From Deltaproteobacteria bacterium (GTDB lineage Bacteria; Desulfobacterota; Desulfuromonadia; Geobacterales; JAJYBI01), in NCBI GenBank assembly GCA_021779095.1, contig JAJYBI010000004.1, positions 111,784 through 174,032 on the forward strand: a DNA stretch of 62,249 nucleotides, in the 5' to 3' direction. Made by a program: the position numbers and the translations under genes. Below the pieces are notes generated by a model. The model was not told the DNA's origin. It worked only from the letters and a program-made list of their open reading frames with translations, and did not search any database. Below are positions 56,280-62,249 of the stretch, in pieces. Within the stretch, counting starts at the first letter, position 1; each line of letters starts with the position of its first letter.

Positions 56280-56567
56280 CTACTTACCACTACTCCCGTT
56301 GACCCGCTCCTTCATATCCTTACCTGCCTTGAAGAATGGTTGCTTCTTGGGATTTACGACTACAAGCTCACCTGTCTTGGGATTCCTGCCCGTATATCCC
56401 TCATACTCCTTGACCTCGAAGCTGCCGAAACCCCGTATCTCTATCCTGTTACCGGCAACCAGGGTATCAGCCATGGAATCAAAGATGGTATCAACCACCA
56501 TGTCAGCTTCATTCAGGGTCAACCCTTTCTTTGTGGCAACCAGATTTATCAAGTCCGATTTCGTCAT
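56280..56567 (-). CDS. HU/IHF-family DNA-binding protein
   Basis: A 95-residue nucleoid-type protein: MTKSDLINLVATKKGLTLNE, then IEIRGFGSFEVKEYEGYTG and RNPKTGELVVV. The spacing resembles IHF-beta. The start at 56567 follows GAGAGGGAATC. It overlaps the upstream small gene by four bases. It could assist integrase or initiate replication of the element. Confidence 0.93.
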   Translation of the reverse strand: MTKSDLINLVATKKGLTLNEADMVVDTIFDSMADTLVAGNRIEIRGFGSFEVKEYEGYTGRNPKTGELVVVNPKKQPFFKAGKDMKERVNGSSGK

Positions 56568-56728
56568 GATTCCCTCTCTATTCGGTCCAGAACTCTCTTG
56601 GACCACTCGATAGCTTTATGGAACCGTTCCATCTCACTGGCAGTAGGTAGTTTGCCGCTGGTCATGATGAGGGCAGTTTCCTGAAGTTCCTTCAGCGCAG
56701 AAGATAGATCATCTACAAGCAACGACAT
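56564..56728 (-). CDS. Small helical protein upstream of the HU-like gene
   Basis: A 54-residue protein from MSLLVDDLSSALKELQETA to WSKRVLDRIERES, all helical. GGGAGGT precedes the ATG at 56728. The ATGA overlap with the HU-like gene implies coupling. No family recognised. Confidence 0.6.
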   Translation of the reverse strand: MSLLVDDLSSALKELQETALIMTSGKLPTASEMERFHKAIEWSKRVLDRIERES

Positions 56729-56812
56729 GCAGTATACCTCCCAGAAGAGAAGCATTCTTAGCACAATCAAATTACGTAGTCCACTACAACATGAAAGGAG
56801 AGTAATGCCGGA

Positions 56813-56998
56813 TTAGTCCTTGAAGTAACTGATCGCCGGTCTTATGGCAAAGACAATCGCCAACAGCAGAAACACCCACCAATACGGTCTCACCACATCA
56901 GCCAGATAAGAACCTATCGCCACCCCAAAAAACAGGCAACTCCACTTCAGCAACGAAACATCCCACCAGTTCCACACCTTGTTCCTCAGCAGTCTCAT
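56813..56998 (-). CDS. Small two-helix membrane protein, copy 2
   Basis: A 61-residue paralogue of 55134-55340: LKWSCLFFGVAIGSYLADVV, then WVFLLLAIVFAIRP and ISYFKD. The ATG at 56998 sits behind GGGGGTGG. Two copies on the same strand in one element suggest a real function. Confidence 0.65.
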   Translation of the reverse strand: MRLLRNKVWNWWDVSLLKWSCLFFGVAIGSYLADVVRPYWWVFLLLAIVFAIRPAISYFKD

Positions 56999-57114
56999 GG
57001 TTCCACCCCCAGATTCATTATATCCCAACCAGAAGGAGGAAAATCAACCATCCAAGGCCCAAGTACGTCCCGAATCCGTATGACAACCAACCGCTATCAG
57101 AAAGGAGTACTACC

Positions 57115-57615
57115 ATGACCATCAATAACCTATTCGAACATGAGGAAGTAACCAAGAAGCCCAGAACCATCCGGTTCAAGCAGATCAAGGCTGTCTATGA
57201 GACCCTAACGATCAAGGAAGATGTCACCAACTACCTGAAACCCAATACGCGTTACACCTCGCCCAAGCAGATCTTCGATACCTTCCAGTTTCTCAGGCGT
57301 GAAACAAAGGAATACTTCCTGACTCTCCACCTGGACGGCAAGAACCGAATTGTCTGCATTGACCAGGTATCAGTAGGCAGTCTGAACCAGAGCATAGTTC
57401 ATCCCAGAGAGGTCTTCAAGGTAGCACTACTTTCCAGTGCAGCAGCAATTATCCTGATCCACAATCATCCTACCGGAGATCCAAGCCCCTCAAGAGAAGA
57501 TACCGAGATAACAAGACGGCTCAAGGAAGCCGGTGACCTGTTGGGAATCAAGGTGCTGGATCATGTCATCGTAGGAGAGACCTATACATCATTTGCAGAT
57601 TGTGGATTGCTGTAA
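57115..57615 (+). CDS. RadC-like JAB/MPN-domain protein
   Basis: A 166-residue protein whose C-terminal half is the JAB domain of the RadC family. The metal site is HNHPTGDPSPSREDTEI, preceded by FKVALLSSAAAIILI. RadC proteins are common mobile-element genes with an uncertain repair role. AAAGGAGTAC lies upstream. Confidence 0.92.
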   Translation: MTINNLFEHEEVTKKPRTIRFKQIKAVYETLTIKEDVTNYLKPNTRYTSPKQIFDTFQFLRRETKEYFLTLHLDGKNRIVCIDQVSVGSLNQSIVHPREVFKVALLSSAAAIILIHNHPTGDPSPSREDTEITRRLKEAGDLLGIKVLDHVIVGETYTSFADCGLL

Positions 57616-57632
57616 CAAACAGATAATGACCT

Positions 57633-57833
57633 TGGTTTGTAGCTAAGGATGTTGCTGAGATTTTGGGGTATGCAAACTCAAGAAAAGCAATTGAAGATCA
57701 TTGTAAGTGTGAGAAAGTATTCAAAGGTAACGATTCGTTACTTTTGACTTCTAGCCCAAGAGGAATGACAATTATTCCTGAACGAGATGTATATCGTCTT
57801 GAAGTATGTCCAATATGTAATGTGGTCTTGTAA
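57633..57833 (+). pseudogene. Bro-N antirepressor fragment
   Basis: The frame reads WFVAKDVAEILGYANSRKAI, then ERDVYRLEV, the core of the phage antirepressor Bro-N domain. It has no start codon (a stop lies two codons upstream) and ends prematurely at 57833. It is a decayed phage gene and points to a phage-like ancestry. Confidence 0.75.
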
Positions 57834-57988
57834 GTTGCTGATTTTGATTAAACCCGTCGAAACTACGGGTCACAAAAGTAGATAATCCGTATTACCGCTC
57901 CAAAATATCTCCGTAATACAAACCTACCAGTAACGCAGTAATCAGAAATCATTTCCATCTACTTAACTACATATCAGGAACAGGACGG

Positions 57989-58010
57989 GAGCCTATACGG
58001 CTCTTTTTTT
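57989..58010 (+). terminator. Terminator hairpin in the leader of the degenerate integrase gene
   Basis: GAGCC at 57989-57993 and GGCTC at 57999-58003, with seven T residues. The start codon follows after 23 bases. The arrangement repeats at 54002 and 58675. Confidence 0.7.
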
Positions 58011-58032
58011 GTGTCCAGAACAGGAGAAAAGC

Positions 58033-58623
58033 ATGAATAGGATCAAGAACCATATCCTGAAGGAAACCAGAATCATAACCAGGGATGAGGAGGCCAAGAT
58101 AGTAGATCTTCTGCGAATTACAGAGCAAGGGGAGGTAAAGAGTTGCTTCCCTGATGTTGCCGATCTTGTGGAGGTACTGGCTGATACCGGTATGCGATTA
58201 GGCGAGGCTTTAGAACTGAGGAACGAGGATATCAGCTTTAAGAAAAGATTCATTACCGTCCGAGTGACCAAGAGCAGCCCAAGACGTGTTCCCATGACAA
58301 GAAGGGTAGTGGCAATCCTGAAGAGAAGGCAGGAAGCAGGGCAAGATAAATCATTCAACCTTAATGACATGCAGATACGCATGGCATGGTCATGGGTAAG
58401 AGAACAGCTCGGGATAGAAGATGCCGGGAGATTGGTTCTCTATTCTCTCAGGAAGACATGTGTTCAGAGGTTGGTAGAGGCAGGAGTTGAACCGGAAAGC
58501 ATATATGGGTGGTTAGGATATTCCCTCATCCCGAAAGCGCATAGAGTGTCACATCTTCCACTTCACAAGCTGATAGATGCAGCAGAAATGCTTGATGCCC
58601 ACCAGCACGTAATCCCGAAGTAA
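58033..58623 (+). CDS. Tyrosine recombinase catalytic domain with lost active-site residues
   Basis: A 196-residue protein that aligns with the C-terminal catalytic half of the next gene (ADTGMRLGEALEL, then IPKAHRVSHLPLHKLIDAA). The box-I arginine is kept. The HxLRHT motif reads YSLRKT, the second His position in LGH reads LGY, and the nucleophile (RYAH in the partner) reads RVSH. It lacks the arm and core-binding domains. ATG 58033 follows CAGGAG. The open, conserved frame suggests selection for a regulatory role, such as competing for binding sites or controlling direction. Confidence 0.8.
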   Translation: MNRIKNHILKETRIITRDEEAKIVDLLRITEQGEVKSCFPDVADLVEVLADTGMRLGEALELRNEDISFKKRFITVRVTKSSPRRVPMTRRVVAILKRRQEAGQDKSFNLNDMQIRMAWSWVREQLGIEDAGRLVLYSLRKTCVQRLVEAGVEPESIYGWLGYSLIPKAHRVSHLPLHKLIDAAEMLDAHQHVIPK

Positions 58624-58674
58624 CCAATCAGCAATAAACATCCAACAACCCAACAACATATGAGCAGACATGAA

Positions 58675-58697
58675 AGAGGCCAAGAGCCTCTTTTTTT
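58675..58697 (+). terminator. Terminator hairpin in the leader of the active integrase gene
   Basis: AGAGGC at 58675-58680 and GCCTCT at 58686-58691, followed by seven T residues; the start codon lies 29 bases on. The stretch from the T run to the ATG closely matches the leader at 54034-54069. Confidence 0.7.
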
Positions 58698-58725
58698 GTT
58701 TTTGCAATCTGGAAAGGAGTATGTC

Positions 58726-59739
58726 ATGGCCGTATATAGAAGAGGTTCTAAGGGCGTTTTCTACATGGACTTCATGCTGAATGGAGTAAGGGTAAATAAG
58801 AGCACCGGCAAGTATACCAAGCGTGAAGCGAAACACGCAGAGGCTTTGGAGAAACAGAAAATTATTGATGATGCAAAGGCGACTCCTCAGGAGAAAGCCG
58901 CAAGACTACTACTCTCGGATGTGGTTCAAGAGCTATATGATGTCCGCTGGAGATACAACAAGGATTCGGTTAATTCATTGGCAAGAGGGCACAGGATTGT
59001 TGAGCTTATCGGAGATATGCCGATTGGTGATGTTAATCAGGATATAGTACGTAAACTGATGCTCAAGTTACAGGGGAGGGGTAACAAGCCTGCAACGGTG
59101 AATAGGACCCTTGAAGTGTTGAAGACCATGCTGAAGTACAAAAAGCTTGAGTGGGATTATATCAAGCTTGCCAAAGTTCCCAAGGGGAGGATAAGGGTAA
59201 TTTCCACAGAAGAGGAGGATATAGTCTGTGCATTGTTCAGGGAGACAGTCCATACAAGTAGACGGCAATTCTATATTCATATGGCTGATTTGGTCGTCTG
59301 TTTGGTCGATACGGGCATGCGCCTTGGAGAGATGTTGAAGCTCAAATATGAGGATGTCAGTTTCGACAATAACCTGATTACAATCTGGGTAAGCAAGGGA
59401 GGAAAGGCGAGGTCAATACCCATGACCAAAAGGGTAAGGGCTATCATGGAAGCTCGGAAGCATATTGATGGCAAGAAGCCTTTTCAATTGAAGAATGATA
59501 TGGCTGTTACCGCATGGCAATGGGTGCGTAAACAGATGGAGTTACAGAATGATAGAGAATTTGTACTACATGCTTTACGGCATACCTGCGCGAGTAGACT
59601 GCTTTTCAAAGGGGTGGATCTTGTAACAATCAAGGAGTGGCTTGGTCATGCAGACATCCAGACAACCATGAGATATGCTCATATGGCACCCAATAAGCTG
59701 GCTCATGCTGCATCAATACTGGATGAATACCATAGCTAA
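58726..59739 (+). CDS. Tyrosine recombinase/integrase of the element
   Basis: A 337-residue phage-type integrase. An AP2-like arm domain (YRRGSKGVFYMDFMLNG), a core-binding domain (about 70-160) and a full catalytic set follow: TGMRLGEML, HALRHTCASRL, LGHADIQTTM and the nucleophile in MRYAHM. ATG 58726 has GGAAAGGAG upstream; an earlier ATG would place the leader hairpin inside the gene. It ends next to an end repeat and about 120 bases before the distal tRNA repeat, so it is the likely integrase for the tRNA-fMet site. Confidence 0.93.
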   Translation: MAVYRRGSKGVFYMDFMLNGVRVNKSTGKYTKREAKHAEALEKQKIIDDAKATPQEKAARLLLSDVVQELYDVRWRYNKDSVNSLARGHRIVELIGDMPIGDVNQDIVRKLMLKLQGRGNKPATVNRTLEVLKTMLKYKKLEWDYIKLAKVPKGRIRVISTEEEDIVCALFRETVHTSRRQFYIHMADLVVCLVDTGMRLGEMLKLKYEDVSFDNNLITIWVSKGGKARSIPMTKRVRAIMEARKHIDGKKPFQLKNDMAVTAWQWVRKQMELQNDREFVLHALRHTCASRLLFKGVDLVTIKEWLGHADIQTTMRYAHMAPNKLAHAASILDEYHS

Positions 59740-59740
59740 A

Positions 59741-59763
59741 CTGTCGTGAAAAGTGTCGGGACT
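59741..59763 (+). repeat. Element-end direct repeat, right copy
   Basis: A 23-base sequence beginning CTGTCGTGAAAAGTGTCGGG, one base different from 36148-36170. It starts one base after the integrase stop codon. Confidence 0.75.
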
Positions 59764-59856
59764 TTTATCGGAATTTAGTGTTTAGCTATGGTGAGGTGAT
59801 GTTGTAACCTATTGATAATATGAGGTGTGGTGAGTCAGGCTAGGTAGTGAAGTCCT

Positions 59857-59903
59857 CTCATAACCCGAAGGTCACAGGTTCAAATCCTGTCCCCGCAACC
59901 AAA
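59857..59903. other. attR-type repeat of the tRNA-fMet 3' half
   Basis: The sequence from CTCATAACCCGAAGGTCA to the CCA end repeats the tRNA from its anticodon loop on. Two bases differ (G to C and C to G) at paired positions in the T stem, so the fold is kept. The 5' flank from about 59830 faintly resembles the D-arm half, so a decayed tRNA copy is possible. Confidence 0.8.
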
Positions 59904-59910
59904 TAATTCT

Positions 59911-59941
59911 AGGGACTTGCATAACTTGCAGGTCCCTTTTT
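59911..59941 (+). terminator. Terminator after the distal tRNA repeat
   Basis: AGGGACTTGC and GCAGGTCCCT form a stem with one wobble, followed by T residues. Its sequence is related to the terminator after the intact tRNA. Confidence 0.7.
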
Positions 59942-59950
59942 ATTTGCCGC

Positions 59951-59974
59951 TGTACACAAAAATGTACACAAAAA
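59951..59974 (+). repeat. 12-bp tandem repeat before integrase 3
   Basis: Two perfect copies of TGTACACAAAAA lie just upstream of the second integrase gene. They could be arm-type binding sites or part of its promoter. Confidence 0.6.
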
Positions 59975-60002
59975 AGCGGACCTGCCACGGAGGAAGTAAA
60001 CC

Positions 60003-61130
60003 ATGGCAAGTCTCATCAAAAGAAAGAACGTCTACTACGCGCAGTACCGAAAGGGCGGCAAGACGAAACGGTTGTCACTGGAAACCGAGTCGCTCCAGAT
60101 CGCCAAAGAGAAACTCCGTCAACTGGAGTCCTCCCTCTACCGGGGCGATGCCGTCCCGTTCCCCACCAAGACCCCTATCCCTGACGCACTCTCCGCGTAC
60201 ATAAAATACATGCAGACGGTGAAGACCGAGCGCAGCGTTGTCCGCGACCTCTACTATCTTCGGGAGGCGTTCGGTCCTGTTTGTCCCGCATTGCAGATCA
60301 AGAACCAGAAGATCAGCGCCAAGGCGAAGAAGTGCAAGGTCCGGGGAGACATTGACCGGATTGAGGCCAACTACTTCGAGCAGATCACCACGGCGGATAT
60401 CTCCGCGTTCATCGCCACCCAGGTACGCAGGAAGGGTTTGCGGGCCAAGACCGCCAACCGGTTCCGGGAGATACTGACACGCCTGTTCAACTGGTCGATG
60501 CAGCAGAACGGCCTGATCCTTCCCGGAGATCGTAACCCCGCGGCCAAGGTAGAACGTTACCGGGAGCGGGCACCGGAGATATCGTTCCTGAAACTGGATG
60601 AGATTGACAAGCAGTTGAAGGCGTTGGAGCATCTGCCAGACCTGCAGGTTATGGTTGCGGTGTATATCTATGCCGGATTGCGTCGGGAGGAATTGTGCTG
60701 GCTTACCGTGGATGATGTGGATTTTGCAGCGGGTGGTAACGGCATGATCCGGGTGCGGGCCAAGACGGTTAACAAAGAATTCTGGGAGCCGAAGACTAAG
60801 GTCAACCGCGTGGTACCGGTTAGCACAAATTTACGAAAATACCTTGAAAAATATCCCTGTAAGGTGGTAGAAGGTGGATGGTACTTTTCGACCCAATCAG
60901 GTAAGCGGTGGGACCCGGATAACCTGTCACGATATTTGCGGAACGAGAACGGGAAGGTTGGGGAGTCGTGGGCGTGTCTGGATTTCCGGCATACGTTCGG
61001 TAGTCAGTTGGCGATGAAGGGTGAAAGTCTGTACAAAATATCAAAGTTGATGGGGAATTCACCGGATTTTTGTAGAAAACACTATGCTGCATTGATACCA
61101 GAGCCATTGATTGGCATTGTTTACTTTTAA
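60003..61130 (+). CDS. Tyrosine recombinase of a second element
   Basis: A 375-residue integrase distinct from the one at 58726 and with a more GC-rich composition. The arm domain begins MASLIKRKNVYYAQYRKGGK. Catalytic residues lie in YAGLRREELCWL, LDFRHTFGS and the C-terminal CRKHYAAL. CACGGAGG precedes the ATG. It sits right after the distal tRNA repeat, so it probably belongs to another element inserted at the same site and extending to the right. Confidence 0.9.
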   Translation: MASLIKRKNVYYAQYRKGGKTKRLSLETESLQIAKEKLRQLESSLYRGDAVPFPTKTPIPDALSAYIKYMQTVKTERSVVRDLYYLREAFGPVCPALQIKNQKISAKAKKCKVRGDIDRIEANYFEQITTADISAFIATQVRRKGLRAKTANRFREILTRLFNWSMQQNGLILPGDRNPAAKVERYRERAPEISFLKLDEIDKQLKALEHLPDLQVMVAVYIYAGLRREELCWLTVDDVDFAAGGNGMIRVRAKTVNKEFWEPKTKVNRVVPVSTNLRKYLEKYPCKVVEGGWYFSTQSGKRWDPDNLSRYLRNENGKVGESWACLDFRHTFGSQLAMKGESLYKISKLMGNSPDFCRKHYAALIPEPLIGIVYF

Positions 61131-61165
61131 TCTTACAGTTAATAATATAAAAAATGGGAGGGAAA

Positions 61166-62249
61166 ATGGAGAGTTTGACGTTTAATGAAGTAGCTGAACT
61201 AATAAGCTTTAGCAAAGTTACGACTATAAACCCAAAACCATTTGAATCAGACAAAGGAAAGTGGGCTTTATATAAAGGAGTGAATAAAGTACCTCCATTT
61301 GAATATGAATTCAATATACTTTATTTTCTAGCAGATGCAACTATTGAGTCAGTTGGAAAAGCAATATCATTAGTGAGGGAAAAAAGCAAAACACATGTTG
61401 TTTTTGCTGACTCATTAAATAAAAAATTCCAGAGTAAAAATTTCAAAACATTAATACCAAAAGGTTTTGCCGAAATATCAACAACTAAAGAATATTTGTT
61501 GTTATTTATAAAGGACCGAGTTGATTTTTATAGTAAACAATTTCATGAGCCCAAAAACTATATAGAGCCAAGATTTGAAACACCTTCCGGATTTATAAAA
61601 AAAATCCCTAATCCATTGTTAAATTTTCTAAGAGATGAGACTGAAGGTGGAGATGTTGCAATAATGATTGCTGAGCCAGGTCAAGGCAAAACTTTTACTA
61701 CGGCATACTTGGCTTATAAAATGTTCCAATTTGGTTCTATCCCAATATACATACAATCTAGTCAATGGTTAGACTTGTCTATGTCAGATTTATCGTCAAT
61801 ATGGAAAACAATTGTTAATTCATTCAAGTTCCATGGTAGTCAAATAGAATGGATAGAAGGTCACGAAAAAGAATTCTTAAATGTTACTCTGAAAGCAGGC
61901 ATATTTAAAATAATATTCGATGGATTCGATGAGTATGTGTTATGGAACAAGGGTAATATAGATCCAATAGAAGCTCTTACTAACATCGTAAATATGGCTA
62001 AAGAGTCAGGATCAAAAATTATTGTTACAACAAGAACATCTTTTTGGAATTCTGTTGTCTCGGAATCAGATGTTTTGACTAATAATGAATCAATTCTGCC
62101 ATATCAGATGATACCATTTAATAAAAATCAAGCAGAACAATATTTTAAATCTAGATTTGAGGGTCTGTCAAATGAACTGTGTATCCGCCGTTTCAGTACA
62201 CCAGGTTCAATGGCACCCGGTCTTCGCCGAACATCACTTGAAACGTCTG
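61166..62249 (+). CDS. NACHT-type STAND NTPase, truncated by window end or by an insertion
   Basis: The open frame runs to the last base (361 codons). After an unassigned N-terminal domain of about 140 residues, the NTPase shows AEPGQGKTFTTAYLAY (Walker A), IFKIIFDGFDEYV (Walker B with the NACHT-style DGFDE) and SGSKIIVTTRTSFW (sensor). Bacterial NACHT proteins (bNACHT, Avs) recognise phage proteins and kill the cell or block replication. GGGAGGG precedes the ATG. The last 70 bases are more GC-rich and may belong to an insertion sequence, so the gene may be broken at about 62179. Confidence 0.75.
   Translation, partial: MESLTFNEVAELISFSKVTTINPKPFESDKGKWALYKGVNKVPPFEYEFNILYFLADATIESVGKAISLVREKSKTHVVFADSLNKKFQSKNFKTLIPKGFAEISTTKEYLLLFIKDRVDFYSKQFHEPKNYIEPRFETPSGFIKKIPNPLLNFLRDETEGGDVAIMIAEPGQGKTFTTAYLAYKMFQFGSIPIYIQSSQWLDLSMSDLSSIWKTIVNSFKFHGSQIEWIEGHEKEFLNVTLKAGIFKIIFDGFDEYVLWNKGNIDPIEALTNIVNMAKESGSKIIVTTRTSFWNSVVSESDVLTNNESILPYQMIPFNKNQAEQYFKSRFEGLSNELCIRRFSTPGSMAPGLRRTSLETS
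62179..62249. mobile_element. Possible insertion-sequence boundary at the window end
   Basis: From TGTGTATCCGCCGTTTCAG onward the sequence turns from about one-third to more than one-half G+C and the codon usage of the NTPase gene breaks. A TG start is common for some IS families. Only 70 bases are visible, so the identity cannot be stated. Confidence 0.35.

Overview
The first 36 kb is GC-rich chromosome, most likely of a Geobacter-like member of the Desulfuromonadota. The evidence is the gene set: type III glutamine synthetase next to glnB-glnA, a B12-dependent ribonucleotide reductase, cytochrome bd oxidase, UDP-glucose dehydrogenase with UDP-xylose synthase, and dense GC-rich intergenic hairpins. 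Genus and species cannot be fixed from this window.

Chromosomal layout. 1-2.8 kb: end of an Rrf2 regulator, a palindrome and cydAB. 2.9-3.8 kb: panE-like reductase. 4.1-8.5 kb: nitrogen assimilation, with glnN facing away from a sigma-54-type promoter, glnB and glnA. 8.7-15.3 kb: TetR regulator with two copies of its probable operator, then an RND efflux pump (adaptor, pump, outer-membrane channel). 15.4-16.9 kb: ferredoxin-nitroreductase and a DUF1003 protein. 16.9-21.1 kb: a repeat-rich variable islet with a DUF559 nuclease-like gene, two small genes with integron attC-like sites, one flagellin, a truncated RelA/SpoT gene and two repeat families. 21.3-35.9 kb: nrdJ behind paired NrdR-like boxes, a GAF-GGDEF cyclase, lipoproteins, PIN-PhoH, tsaD, rsmA, UDP-sugar genes, an FtsB-like protein, argS and a SPOR protein.

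At 36,023-36,099 lies an initiator tRNA-Met gene. Its 3' half is repeated at 59,857-59,903, and an AT-richer 23.8-kb element fills the space between. It carries a prim-pol/DUF3987 replication protein, ArdC, RadC-like and HU/IHF-like proteins, an SRAP protein, homing-type endonucleases, a Bro-N antirepressor fragment, an active-looking tyrosine integrase and a catalytically dead shorter paralogue. No relaxase, type IV secretion or virion genes are visible, so a satellite or mobilizable element is the best description. Beyond 59.9 kb a second integrase and a NACHT-type NTPase gene start what looks like another element at the same site; a composition change near 62,179 suggests an insertion sequence cuts the NTPase gene.

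The most interesting content is the probable defence cargo at 41.1-49.9 kb. A membrane-anchored DUF4124-Mrr nuclease-zinc finger gene overlaps a gene fusing a TIR domain to a DnaB-like RecA domain. That RecA domain has lost its Walker lysine, catalytic glutamate, glutamine sensor and arginine finger, which suggests a helicase mimic used as a sensor. A second two-gene unit pairs an SMC/OLD-like ATPase with a protein whose C-terminus resembles MIT_C/PLD domains. All functional statements are inferences from sequence reading alone.
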